A stretch of 64,000 bases of DNA from Parabacteroides sp. PFB2-10 (GTDB lineage Bacteria; Bacteroidota; Bacteroidia; Bacteroidales; Tannerellaceae), in contig NZ_JARXWI010000003.1 in the NCBI RefSeq assembly GCF_029893085.1, positions 186,001-250,000 of the forward strand, in the 5' to 3' direction. Shown here piece after piece: positions 15,969-25,058 of this stretch. Below the pieces are notes generated by a model that made no database searches, was not told the origin of the DNA, and worked only from the letters and a program-made list of their open reading frames with translations. Both the position numbers and the translations under genes were made by a program. Positions within the stretch are counted from its first letter, which is position 1; each line of letters opens with the position of its first letter.

Positions 15969-18674
15969 TTATGACACTTTTGCGTTTCGGATAGTCTTCC
16001 GCCTGTTTTTTATCAGGCGGAAAAGCTCGCCAAACCAAAGCACAAACGAGGTCGTTCCGATAATGATGCCCCAATCTTTCCAGCTTAAGGGAACCACATT
16101 AAACATTTCACCACCAAAAGTAACGATCAGGTACTGGCCAACCAATATCAACAGGGCCACAAACACAAACGTTTTACATTCTTTCATCCGGGCAAAGGCG
16201 GAGGCGCCTTCCAGGAATGCTTTGGCGTTAAACATATTCCAGAACTGGAGCATCACAAAGAAGGTGAAAAACCAGGAAAGATTATAAGGTGTAAGCCCAT
16301 CCTGCCGCCCAAAACAATACAGGAGTCCCATCAATACAACTACAAACAATAATCCTACACTCAGGATCATATACTGCATCGGGCGTGAAATAATAAAGTC
16401 GCCCCCTACCCCACTGCGACGCGGTTTATCGTTCATCACCCGTTCGTTCGGAGGAAGCGACGCCAGGGCTGCCGCAGCAAACGTATCCATAATCAGATTC
16501 ACCCACAACATCTGCGTAATGGTCAGCGGCGACTCGGTGCCAAACAAGGAACCGAACAACACGATCAGACAGGCTGCCACATTGATTGTCAACTGGAACA
16601 ATAGGAATTTCTGTATATTGCGATAGAGCGAACGCCCCCACATCACGGCGCGCGTGATGCTGGCAAACGAATTATCCAAAATGGTAATATCGCTGGCCTC
16701 CTTGGCAACCGAGGTGCCGTCGCCCATAGAAAGCCCTACCTGCGCGGCCTTCAGGGCTGGGGCGTCGTTGGTGCCGTCGCCGGTAACTGCCACGACGGCG
16801 CCTTTCTGTTGCAACAGTTGCACCAGACGCTGTTTGTCGGTCGGCCGTGCCCGGCACATGATCTTCATATCCATCACCCGATCCAAGGCTTCTTCGTCGG
16901 TCAAGGCGGCAAACGAGGTACCGGTGATGATGTTCTCTTCCGAATCATTATCTTCCCATATCCCGATCTGACGACCTATCTCCCGGGCTGTAGCCGGCGT
17001 ATCTCCGGTCACGATCTTCACCTGTATGCCGGCATCCAAGCATTGCTGCACAGCCTCCGGCACATCCGGTCGGATCGGGTCGGATATGGCAATAATACCC
17101 ATAAACACCATATCACGGCGGCTTACACGCCCGTTCACAAAGAAAGCGTCGTTATCCGTTTCATCTATTTCCAAATAAGCCATACCCAGGGTACGCATCG
17201 CCTGATTCTGATAAGCCAACAACTGCTCCTCAATCACCGGGCGGAAAGCCTCTACCGACTTCATTCCCTCGGTGGTGGCAACCGATTGACACAATTCCAA
17301 CAAAAACTCAGGCGCCCCTTTCACATATAATACCTTCCGTTTGCGCAGGGATGAATCCACCAGGGTGGCCATATATTTGCGCTCAGTGGAAAAGGTCAAC
17401 TGGTCGATCACCGGAGAGGACTCGCGCAGTTCCAGGTAATCGACCTGCTGCCCATACAACCAAAGCAGAAGCGCTGCCTCCGTCGGGTTGCCAAATGTTT
17501 TCAGTTTTCCCTCGGAATGATCCAGAAAAGCAGTAGAATTAACCGATATACCCTCTTTAATCAATTGACTATATGCATCGTCGCCAAGCGTTTGTTCCGG
17601 TAGGCAATAAAAATTGGTGCGATACACCTGCATCTGATTCTGCGTCAGCGTGCCCGTTTTATCCGTACAGATCACCGTGGCTGCCCCCATGGTTTCGCAA
17701 GCATGCATCTTGCGCACGAGGTTATTGGTTTTCAACATCCGGTTCATGCTCAAAGCCAGACTAAGCGTTACACTCATCGGTAACCCTTCCGGCACCGAGA
17801 CTACGATCAAGGTAACGGCGATCATAAAAATATTCAAGATGTCGCCGACCATATCCAACCAGGGAACCGACGGAGAAAACAATAATAGTTTCCCCAGTAA
17901 AGCCACGAAAGTGAGCCCGGCAACCGTATACCCCACCTTACTAATCAATGCGGCCAGTCCTTTCAATTGTATCTGAAGGGGCGTATCCAGGTTGTTGTCG
18001 ATTTGCGATCCCTCATAGACCTTTCCGTATTCCGTGGCATCGCCTACGGTATCGATCTCCAGAATGCCATGACCGTCAACCACGGTCGTGCCACGCATCA
18101 GGCAGTTGCTCGGGTAGGTCGCCTCCTGGTTGAAGTTTTCCTCTTTCGTTGTTTTGGAAATAACCGGTTCGCCGGTCAGGGTCGATTCGTTCACCTGCAG
18201 GGAGATGGCCTCCAACAAGGTGCCATCGGCAGGCACCTCATCGCCTGTCTCTACAATGACAATATCCCCCTTCACAATATCTTTCTTCGGTATTTCCGTG
18301 ATATTTCCTTCGCGAATCACCTTGATGAGTGCATCGTCGTTTACCGTATTCAACAGATCGAACGCACGGTTTGCCTTTGCTTCAAAAGCAAAGCCTACGC
18401 CCGTTGCCAATAGGATGGCAAAGAAAATACCGATGGGTTCGAGAAAAGCCTTAACGCCTTCCGCATCAGGTCCCCAACAATGCACTCCGGCAATGATCAT
18501 GGAGAGCAGCCAGGCTACCAATAATATCTGTATGATGGGGTCTTTGAATTTTTCCAGAAACTGCACCCAGAGCGACGTTTTGGGAGGAGGTGTCAATAGG
18601 TTATGACCATATAATCGTCTGTTCTCTTCTACTTGTTCCTGTGTTAACCCGGGATAAGGGTGACTGTGTTCCAT
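15969..18674 (-). CDS. Calcium-translocating P-type ATPase (PMCA/SERCA type)
   Basis: 901 residues. The cation ATPase N-domain opens with GLTQEQVEENRRLYGHN. The actuator-domain motif is TGEP. PEGLP lies in helix M4, which carries calcium ligands. The phosphorylated Asp is in DKTGTLT near residue 335, and GDGTNDAPALK forms the hinge. About ten membrane helices, with the C-terminal cation ATPase domain present. It pumps Ca2+, possibly Mn2+, out of the cytoplasm at the expense of ATP. Single gene with its own -7 box. Confidence 0.9.
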   Translation of the reverse strand: MEHSHPYPGLTQEQVEENRRLYGHNLLTPPPKTSLWVQFLEKFKDPIIQILLVAWLLSMIIAGVHCWGPDAEGVKAFLEPIGIFFAILLATGVGFAFEAKANRAFDLLNTVNDDALIKVIREGNITEIPKKDIVKGDIVIVETGDEVPADGTLLEAISLQVNESTLTGEPVISKTTKEENFNQEATYPSNCLMRGTTVVDGHGILEIDTVGDATEYGKVYEGSQIDNNLDTPLQIQLKGLAALISKVGYTVAGLTFVALLGKLLLFSPSVPWLDMVGDILNIFMIAVTLIVVSVPEGLPMSVTLSLALSMNRMLKTNNLVRKMHACETMGAATVICTDKTGTLTQNQMQVYRTNFYCLPEQTLGDDAYSQLIKEGISVNSTAFLDHSEGKLKTFGNPTEAALLLWLYGQQVDYLELRESSPVIDQLTFSTERKYMATLVDSSLRKRKVLYVKGAPEFLLELCQSVATTEGMKSVEAFRPVIEEQLLAYQNQAMRTLGMAYLEIDETDNDAFFVNGRVSRRDMVFMGIIAISDPIRPDVPEAVQQCLDAGIQVKIVTGDTPATAREIGRQIGIWEDNDSEENIITGTSFAALTDEEALDRVMDMKIMCRARPTDKQRLVQLLQQKGAVVAVTGDGTNDAPALKAAQVGLSMGDGTSVAKEASDITILDNSFASITRAVMWGRSLYRNIQKFLLFQLTINVAACLIVLFGSLFGTESPLTITQMLWVNLIMDTFAAAALASLPPNERVMNDKPRRSGVGGDFIISRPMQYMILSVGLLFVVVLMGLLYCFGRQDGLTPYNLSWFFTFFVMLQFWNMFNAKAFLEGASAFARMKECKTFVFVALLILVGQYLIVTFGGEMFNVVPLSWKDWGIIIGTTSFVLWFGELFRLIKNRRKTIRNAKVS

Positions 18675-18697
18675 ATTTTACACCTTGTTTAGAAGTA

Positions 18698-18705
18698 CAA
18701 AGATA
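18698..18705 (-). promoter_or_regulatory. -7 box (TATCTTTG) for the P-type ATPase
   Basis: Perfect TAnnTTTG on the minus strand, 23 bases before the ATG at 18674. Confidence 0.5.
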
Positions 18706-18940
18706 GTGATAATCGCATCAAGGATGTGTTTCCGGGTATGAAAAACAGAAAACGCATACAACTGATAGATAGACAGAGAAATAGACAATTTTATTTTCCT
18801 AAACAATTTGGTTATATCAAAAACATTCACTTTCTTTAAGGAGTTTCTTTGCAGCCTTATAACTGAGTACTGCTCAATAAAAAAACGAAATCAGAAAAAA
18901 AACAAATAGATGTCTAATGTGATTCCTAATAAATAAAATT

Positions 18941-19603
18941 ATGTTTACAAATAAAACAAGCTTTATTTTTTGTTGTTTATTTCTCGTTTTTTTTCAGTTA
19001 AAAGCTGGTGGATATCAAGAAATACAGCAAATTTCAATCCGTTTCGAGAATCAATCCTTAGAATCGGCTCTTTTTCAATTAAAAAGTCAAATTGAAAAAA
19101 CGAACGAATATCAGTTTGTCTTTCAAGATAAGATCACAAATAAAACAGATAAAATAAATCAAAATTTTGAGGATAAAACCCTTGCTCAAATTCTTGATGT
19201 ACTACTTAAGAACTCAGATTATAGCTATGTTATTATCAACAATAAGTGGGTAGTTGTCTATGACAAATCCAAGGATTCGTCAAAAACAAATCAAAATCAT
19301 GAATCAATTCCACTTTCGATGAAAGGAAAGGTGGTAGATGAGAATGGTCAACCTATTCAAGCAGCATCTCTTTTTCTTAAAAAAGAGAGTATTACAATTA
19401 TGCTACTAACAGAGGAGAATTCTACACATACAGAGAATGATGGGAGTTTTGTTATTTCAACAACGGATCCCAATGCGTATGTTATTGTGTTGTATCTTGG
19501 TTATTTACCTCGTGTAGTACATATCCAAAAAGCCGGATTGATAAAGTTAGAACCAAATGTGGAAATACAGAATAAAGTTTTCCGTTTTAACAAAGCAGTC
19601 TAA
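18941..19603 (+). CDS. Orphan STN plus carboxypeptidase-regulatory-like domain protein
   Basis: 220 residues. The signal peptide ends near QLKAGG. Residues about 30-108 fit an STN (secretin and TonB N-terminus short) domain, with ISIRFENQSLESALFQLKSQ and the closing WVVVYD. Residues about 127-215 fit a CarboxypepD_reg-like fold (KGKVVDENGQPIQAASLFLK). This is the order at the N-terminus of SusC/FecA-type TonB receptors, but the frame stops where the plug domain should start, and no barrel follows. The gene is visibly richer in A/T than its neighbours. It may be a truncated receptor or a stand-alone partner for a sigma/anti-sigma pair, but no FecI or FecR gene is nearby. Confidence 0.65.
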   Translation: MFTNKTSFIFCCLFLVFFQLKAGGYQEIQQISIRFENQSLESALFQLKSQIEKTNEYQFVFQDKITNKTDKINQNFEDKTLAQILDVLLKNSDYSYVIINNKWVVVYDKSKDSSKTNQNHESIPLSMKGKVVDENGQPIQAASLFLKKESITIMLLTEENSTHTENDGSFVISTTDPNAYVIVLYLGYLPRVVHIQKAGLIKLEPNVEIQNKVFRFNKAV

Positions 19604-19693
19604 AATACCCCTTTACTCAAAATTTTAGTTGGTTAGTAGCGATAGGATTTTGCTTCAGAAAAGGGAAAGAAAATAATATTTCCATATTTTCTT

Positions 19694-19701
19694 TACCTTT
19701 A
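19694..19701 (+). promoter_or_regulatory. Possible -7 box (TACCTTTA) for the solute-binding lipoprotein operon
   Basis: It matches TAnnTTTG except for the last base and lies five bases before the ATG at 19707, so a transcript from it would be leaderless. Weak evidence. Confidence 0.3.
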
Positions 19702-19706
19702 CACCC

Positions 19707-20609
19707 ATGAAACGTCAAATGATTTATCCGGGCATACTTCTCTTTATCGTCCTACTATTGACCGGATGCGGAGGGAAGAAACAGGAGAGCAGTCTACGGG
19801 TTACGATACTTCGCGGCCCTTCTGCCATTGCTTTTGCCGGATGGATCGAACAGCCACCGGTGATCGACGGGCGGAAAGTGGTCGTGGAAGTGGCCGATTC
19901 TCCACAGCAGGTACAGGCGTTACTCATCCGCCGGGAAACCGATCTGGCGGTCGTTCCCATGATCAGTGCCGCCAATCTTTATAATAAAGGTATCGACTAC
20001 CAATTGGCCGGCTGTCCCATTTGGGGCAATCTCTACTTAGTTGGCCTTCCGGATGCCCGTCAGTTACATCTGTTTGGTTCGGGTACTACGCCGGATATTC
20101 TCGCGCGTTATTACCTGGAAAAGCAGGCGCTCCCCTATCGCTTGAACTATACACTGACGACCGCTTCCGAGGTGACCCTCGCCCTATTGGCAGGGAAAGC
20201 CGAAGCGGCCGTACTGGCAGAGCCTTTTGTCAGTTATGTCCTACGCGAGAAACCGGAATTGAAGTTGCTTGCCGACCTGAATAATCCTTCGGGAGATTCA
20301 CCGGGTTTTGCAGAAACAGCCGTACTTTTTCGGAGTTCGTTGCAAGAAAAACGGAGCGTGATCGATAGTTTATTGGCTGCTACTTGCCATTATGCCCGCC
20401 AGAAACCGACCGCTGCCATCGCTATTTTGGAGAAAGAGGGCATATTTCCTCCCGGCCTATTAACGGAAGAGAGCATCGAACGTTGCCGGATCGACTACCT
20501 GCCGATTGCAGCCATACGCGAAGAGACCGAGGCTTTTCTTCGGATCATCTATCAATACGAACCCAAAGCATTGGGTAACAAACTGCCCGATAACTCATTC
20601 TACCAGTAA
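19707..20609 (+). CDS. Solute-binding lipoprotein of an ABC importer (NMT1/SsuA-like)
   Basis: 300 residues. The signal peptide ends in the lipobox LLTGC. The mature part resembles NMT1/THI5 or SsuA type periplasmic binding proteins: LLIRRETDLAVVPMISAANL is the lobe-one region that reads ligand presence, and LAGKAEAAVLAEPFVSYVL the matching lobe-two region. The permease-ATPase fusion starts four bases after its stop, so the two genes form a complete importer. These families carry thiamine precursors, sulfonates, nitrate or similar small anions or pyrimidines. Which one applies here is not visible, and no TPP riboswitch is seen upstream. Confidence 0.78.
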   Translation: MKRQMIYPGILLFIVLLLTGCGGKKQESSLRVTILRGPSAIAFAGWIEQPPVIDGRKVVVEVADSPQQVQALLIRRETDLAVVPMISAANLYNKGIDYQLAGCPIWGNLYLVGLPDARQLHLFGSGTTPDILARYYLEKQALPYRLNYTLTTASEVTLALLAGKAEAAVLAEPFVSYVLREKPELKLLADLNNPSGDSPGFAETAVLFRSSLQEKRSVIDSLLAATCHYARQKPTAAIAILEKEGIFPPGLLTEESIERCRIDYLPIAAIREETEAFLRIIYQYEPKALGNKLPDNSFYQ

Positions 20610-20613
20610 CGCC

Positions 20614-21984
20614 ATGAAAAAGAAATATGCCCCGTATCTCTCTATCCTTCTCTTATTGTTGATCTGGCAGGTGACGGCTATGATCGTGAACCAGCCGCTT
20701 TTCTTTCCTTCGATCGATCGCCTGGCTGTTTCTATCTGGCATCTCTTTACCACCCCCTCCTTCTATATCTCGCTGGGAGCGACCATCGGGCGGGGCGTAA
20801 TCGGTATGCTTCTCTCTTTCGGGGCTGCCGCAGGATTCGCCTTTGTCTTCACACGGGTAGAGTGGTTACAGGAACTGTTTCGCCCACTACTCGCGATCAT
20901 GCGGTCGATTCCGGTGATCTCGTTTATTCTGCTGGCGCTTATTTTTTTGCATGCGGAAAGCATTCCGCTCCTGATAGGCTTCCTGACCATGTTTCCCCTA
21001 TTGACGGAAAACCTCACAAAGGGGATTAGCCAGATGCGTCCGGAATGGAAGGTTTTCTCTCATCAGTTTCGCCTGAACAGACGGAATCATTTCACTCAGA
21101 TCATCTATCCGCAGATAAAACCTTTCCTCTACAGCGGACTGGCTTCGGCTGCCGGCTTCGGTTGGCGCGCGATCATTATGGGTGAGGTGCTCTCGCAATG
21201 CAGTTATGGCATTGGTAGCGAGATGAAACAGGCGCAGGTGTTTATCTCCGTGCCCGAACTGATTGCCTGGACCGTGATCGCGATCGGGCTTAGCTTTCTG
21301 ACCGATCGGTTGATCAGCCGCGCAAATAGTTACCAGCCCTCGGTTATTTTCCTCTCCCGGAAAAAGGAGATGCGGGATCCGCTGATCGATAACAGGCCGA
21401 AAGGGCTTCCCGTTCTATTGGATCAGGTCTCTTACCATTTTGGCATTCACGACTTTTCCTATACGTTCGAAGCAGGAAAGAAATATGCTATTTCCGCCCC
21501 TTCGGGCGCCGGGAAGACCACCCTGTTGAAATTGATCAACGGCACCCTTATGCCTACGACCGGCACCATTACGATCGATCGCCGGCAAGGCATTGCTTCC
21601 CTGTTTCAGGAACCGGAACTGTTGCCTCATCTTTCTGCCCTCGATAACATCGCACTGCCCCTGGCTCGTTTGGCTTCGCAGGAGATTGCCTATGAAAAGG
21701 CGCGCGAACTGCTTCGTCTGACCGAGATGGAAGAGTTTGAATCGCAGCGCCCCACGGAGCTAAGCTACGGGCAACAACAACGCATAGCCCTTGCCCGCGC
21801 CTTGATATACCCCTCCCCTTTCCTTTTCTTAGACGAACCCTTTAAAGGTTTAGACGAATCGTTGACACAACGGATTATCGAACGCATCCGGGAAAAAGAA
21901 AACCTGTGGCAACAAACTCTGCTCTTTACATCACACAACCCCGAAGAGGTTGCCCAATTATCCGACACAGCGATTTATCTGTAA
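20614..21984 (+). CDS. ABC transporter, permease and ATPase fused in one chain
   Basis: 456 residues from ATG 20614 (MKKKYAPYLS), four bases after the binding-protein stop. An in-frame start 36 codons upstream would overlap that gene. Residues about 1-240 form a six-helix permease like SsuC/TauC, with an EAA-type loop around FRLNRRNHFTQIIYPQIKP. Residues about 270-456 are an ABC ATPase: Walker A APSGAGKTT, Q-loop LFQEPELLPHL, signature LSYGQQQRIALARA, Walker B FLFLDEP, and the switch His in TSHNPEE. In this importer class the two parts are normally separate genes. The ATPase part is short, about 190 residues. Confidence 0.85.
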   Translation: MKKKYAPYLSILLLLLIWQVTAMIVNQPLFFPSIDRLAVSIWHLFTTPSFYISLGATIGRGVIGMLLSFGAAAGFAFVFTRVEWLQELFRPLLAIMRSIPVISFILLALIFLHAESIPLLIGFLTMFPLLTENLTKGISQMRPEWKVFSHQFRLNRRNHFTQIIYPQIKPFLYSGLASAAGFGWRAIIMGEVLSQCSYGIGSEMKQAQVFISVPELIAWTVIAIGLSFLTDRLISRANSYQPSVIFLSRKKEMRDPLIDNRPKGLPVLLDQVSYHFGIHDFSYTFEAGKKYAISAPSGAGKTTLLKLINGTLMPTTGTITIDRRQGIASLFQEPELLPHLSALDNIALPLARLASQEIAYEKARELLRLTEMEEFESQRPTELSYGQQQRIALARALIYPSPFLFLDEPFKGLDESLTQRIIERIREKENLWQQTLLFTSHNPEEVAQLSDTAIYL

Positions 21985-21999
21985 TTCTTCATTTTTTCG

Positions 22000-22007
22000 T
22001 ACCTTTG
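22000..22007 (+). promoter_or_regulatory. -7 box (TACCTTTG) for the M24 peptidase-phosphatase pair
   Basis: Perfect TAnnTTTG 29 bases before the ATG at 22037. Confidence 0.5.
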
Positions 22008-22036
22008 ATGTTGCAAATAAAAAGTACGCCTAAAAG

Positions 22037-23215
22037 ATGATGATACAAGAAGATATCAGAAAAGACCTCCAACTGAAATGGAGGCGATTGCAAGAGAATA
22101 TGAGTAAAACAGGGGCAGACGGATGCCTGTTGAGTGTGGATGTGAACCTGTATTATGTGGCAGGACGCGTTTACAGCGGCTATTTCTATCTGCCGGCGGA
22201 AGGCGATCCCTGGCTTTTTGTCAAGCGACCAAACGGACTGACCGGCGACCAAGTTCATTACATTCGCAAACCCGAACAAATGCCCGAACTGTTTGCTGAA
22301 CATCAGATTCCCCTGCCTAAAAAATTGCTCTTAGAAGGCGACGAACTCGCCTATAACGAATATATGCGCCTGGCGGCCGCCTTCAAACCGGAGGAGACAG
22401 GCAATGCCACCGCCCTGCTTCGGCAAACGCGTAGTGTGAAAACGCCCTGGGAGATAGAACAATTCCGTCTTTCCGCCCGTCAGCATATACTGACCTATTC
22501 GGAGATCACCGGATGTTTTCGCCCGGGCATGACCGATATAGAGCTGCAGTATGAGATTGAAAAGCGGATGCGTAAGAACGGTTCCATGGGACTCTTCCGG
22601 GCATTTGGCGCCAATATGGACATCTTTATGGGAAGCCTGTTGGCAGGGGATAATGCTGAAACCCCCTCGCCATTCGACTTTGCCCTGGGAGGCGGAGGCG
22701 TGAACAGTTCACTGCCTATCGGCGCCAATGGCACCCTATTGAAAGAAGGTACGGCCGTGATGGTCGATATGGCTGGCAACTACACGCCTTATATTACCGA
22801 CATGACCCGTGTCTTCTCGGTAGGTAAGCTACCGGAAGAGGCTTATCGTGCCCATCAGGTAGCGTTGGAGATACAAGAGGCAGTAACAAATATCAGTCGT
22901 CCGGGCACCTCCTGTGCTGAGATGTACAATCTCTCCCTGGAGATTGCCGAAAAAGCCGGTTTAGGCGACTGTTTCATGGGCACCAAACAGCAGGCGAAGT
23001 TTGTCGGACACGGCATAGGCATTCAGATCAATGAATTGCCGGTACTCACTCCCCGCTCCAAAGAAGTATTGGAACCCGCTATGGTATTCGCCTTAGAACC
23101 TAAGTTTGTCTTGCCGGGCATCGGAGCGGTAGGCATCGAAAACAGCTTCTTAGTGACGGAAACAGGCATCGAAAAGCTGACGATCTTTGAGGAAGAGATC
23201 ATCCGACTGGATTAA
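22037..23215 (+). CDS. M24 family metallopeptidase (Xaa-Pro aminopeptidase-like)
   Basis: 392 residues, no signal peptide. The N-terminal creatinase-like domain (residues about 1-150) is followed by the pita-bread domain. Metal ligands are visible: Asp in MVDMAGNY, Asp in TDMTRVF, His in FVGHGIGI, Glu in FALEPKF and Glu in GIENSF. Proteins of this type release N-terminal residues before proline, or act on related imide bonds, in the cytoplasm. The alkaline phosphatase gene follows after 37 bases in the same direction. It could help to finish proline-rich peptides, but it lies apart from the glycan locus. Confidence 0.85.
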   Translation: MMIQEDIRKDLQLKWRRLQENMSKTGADGCLLSVDVNLYYVAGRVYSGYFYLPAEGDPWLFVKRPNGLTGDQVHYIRKPEQMPELFAEHQIPLPKKLLLEGDELAYNEYMRLAAAFKPEETGNATALLRQTRSVKTPWEIEQFRLSARQHILTYSEITGCFRPGMTDIELQYEIEKRMRKNGSMGLFRAFGANMDIFMGSLLAGDNAETPSPFDFALGGGGVNSSLPIGANGTLLKEGTAVMVDMAGNYTPYITDMTRVFSVGKLPEEAYRAHQVALEIQEAVTNISRPGTSCAEMYNLSLEIAEKAGLGDCFMGTKQQAKFVGHGIGIQINELPVLTPRSKEVLEPAMVFALEPKFVLPGIGAVGIENSFLVTETGIEKLTIFEEEIIRLD

Positions 23216-23252
23216 TCAATCATTATCAAACAATTTATATTCATTATATATC

Positions 23253-24950
23253 ATGAAAAGAACAATCATTTTCTCGCTTTTGCTGACAATCATCCTGTGG
23301 CCGGCACAAGCAACTCAAACGGAAGAGGTAAAACCCGTAAAGAACCTGATCGTCCTGATTCCCGACGGATGCTCGCTGCCTGTTGTGTCCGTATCACGCT
23401 GGCTACAATGGTATGCGAACCCGGATCAGCCTGATTTACATATCGATCCTTACCTATGCGGAACGGTTAGCACCTTTTCATCCAACGCCCCTATCGGCGA
23501 CTCCGCACCGACAACCTCCTGTTATATGACCGGTTATCCGAGCCGTACGGGATATGTGTCGACCTATCCGGTAGCCGATGGCGACAACGACATCTTCCCG
23601 ATGGATCCGGAACGTGCCTATCAGCCGCTGGCAACCGTTTTGGAAGCGATGAAGATACTGCAAAACAAAGCGACCGGGCTGGTGTTTACCTGCGAGTTCC
23701 CGCATGCGACTCCTGCCGATTGCTCAGCGCATAGCTACCGTCGCGGCAATTATCATTGGATTGCCCCGCAGATGGTGCATAACGATCTGGACGTGGTGAT
23801 CGGAGGTGGTGTATCTATCTTGTCAAACGATATGGAGGCGTACCTGACGGAGAACGACTACCATGTGTACAGAAACAACCTGGCGGGTATGCGTGCCGAC
23901 AAACATAATAAGATGTGGGCTCTTTATGGCGACAGCGAAATGGCGTACGACATCGACCGCAATCCGGAGGAACAACCCTCTATCGAAGAGATGACCCGTA
24001 CGGCTATCGAGAAACTTTCGCGCAACGAAAACGGCTTCTTCCTGATGGTCGAAGGCAGCAAGGTTGACTGGGCAGCTCATGCCAACGACCCGGTGGGTAT
24101 GTATACGGATTTCCTGGCGTTCGACAAAGCCTGTGGAGCGGCGTTGGATTTTGCCAAGAAAGATGGCGAAACATTGGTGATTATCGTGCCCGACCACGGG
24201 AACAGCGGATTCAGCTTAGGCAGACGCGATTGCGGTGGCTACGACAAACTGACCAAAGAGCAGCTTTTCCATAATCTTGCACAAGTGAAACTGACGGCGG
24301 AGGGATTGACCAAAATGGTCAACAGCAAACCAAACAAAGAGGTACAGCAAATCTTCCGTACCTATGCCGGATTCGAACTTTCCGAAAAGGAATTGAATGC
24401 CCTGAATCATGTGAAAGACTATAAGAACAGTCCGATTCCGGAAAGCGAACGTTCATCAGAAGGAATCGAACCTTCACTTTACAGCGGATCATTAAGCTCT
24501 TTCATGTCTAAATTGATCACAACGAAAACCTGTTTTGGTTTTACCACCGGCGGGCATACAGGTGAAGAGGTATTCCTTGCCGCTTACCACCCGAAAGGAA
24601 CTCCACCTATGGGCAGACGCACAAACGTCGACCTGAACCATTATATGTGTGAAGCGGTAGGCATCGGACATCTGGACGATCTGACCAACCAGATCTTTGC
24701 CCGCCATACGGAGGTGTTTAAAGACTTTACCTGCGAACTAATCCCTTCCACGGAAGAGAAAGGCTCCCCCACCCTGGTGGTCAAAAACAAGAAGAACCGC
24801 AACAAGCAACTGACCATCACACCCTTCTCTAATATTGTGAAGTCAGGTCGTAAAGCGCAGGATGAGATCTGCCTCAACTCGGTGATCGTCTACGTGGATG
24901 CCAACGAAACCTTCTATCTGCCACAAAGTCTGGCAGAGTATTTGAAGTAA
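23253..24950 (+). CDS. Alkaline phosphatase (PhoA superfamily)
   Basis: 565 residues from ATG 23253 (MKRTIIFSLL). A longer in-frame start would overlap the M24 gene. The signal peptide ends near PAQATQ, so the protein is periplasmic or exported. The first metal site is in LIVLIPDGCS, the nucleophile Ser in GDSAPTTSCYMTG, and later metal ligands in EGSKVDWAAHAND, VPDHGNSG and GGHTGEEV. It hydrolyses phosphate monoesters. The chain is longer than E. coli PhoA (about 470 residues), with the extra mass mostly in the C-terminal half. A terminator follows. Confidence 0.9.
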   Translation: MKRTIIFSLLLTIILWPAQATQTEEVKPVKNLIVLIPDGCSLPVVSVSRWLQWYANPDQPDLHIDPYLCGTVSTFSSNAPIGDSAPTTSCYMTGYPSRTGYVSTYPVADGDNDIFPMDPERAYQPLATVLEAMKILQNKATGLVFTCEFPHATPADCSAHSYRRGNYHWIAPQMVHNDLDVVIGGGVSILSNDMEAYLTENDYHVYRNNLAGMRADKHNKMWALYGDSEMAYDIDRNPEEQPSIEEMTRTAIEKLSRNENGFFLMVEGSKVDWAAHANDPVGMYTDFLAFDKACGAALDFAKKDGETLVIIVPDHGNSGFSLGRRDCGGYDKLTKEQLFHNLAQVKLTAEGLTKMVNSKPNKEVQQIFRTYAGFELSEKELNALNHVKDYKNSPIPESERSSEGIEPSLYSGSLSSFMSKLITTKTCFGFTTGGHTGEEVFLAAYHPKGTPPMGRRTNVDLNHYMCEAVGIGHLDDLTNQIFARHTEVFKDFTCELIPSTEEKGSPTLVVKNKKNRNKQLTITPFSNIVKSGRKAQDEICLNSVIVYVDANETFYLPQSLAEYLK

Positions 24951-24980
24951 GCGAAAAGCTGAGTCGTTGCTTTTCTACCA

Positions 24981-25020
24981 AAAAGGTCGGCATCCCGGAT
25001 CATCCCGGTGCCGACCTTTT
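24981..25020. terminator. Bidirectional terminator between the phosphatase and PhoH-like genes
   Basis: A 12-bp perfect stem (AAAAGGTCGGCA and its complement) closes a 16-base loop between convergent genes. Confidence 0.8.
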
Positions 25021-25058
25021 ATATTATACTACTTCTTAATTACTCTGACTATCAACCT

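Noticed and set aside
19604-19706. TPP riboswitch upstream of the NMT1-like lipoprotein
   Set aside because: The 103-base gap lacks the conserved THI-box bases and has no visible fold of that type.
20506-20613. In-frame N-terminal extension of the permease-ATPase
   Set aside because: It would overlap the binding-lipoprotein gene by about 100 bases and adds a non-membrane, non-conserved segment; ATG 20614 gives a normal permease start.
23187-23252. N-terminal extension of the alkaline phosphatase
   Set aside because: It overlaps the end of the M24 gene and precedes a clear signal peptide that starts at ATG 23253.
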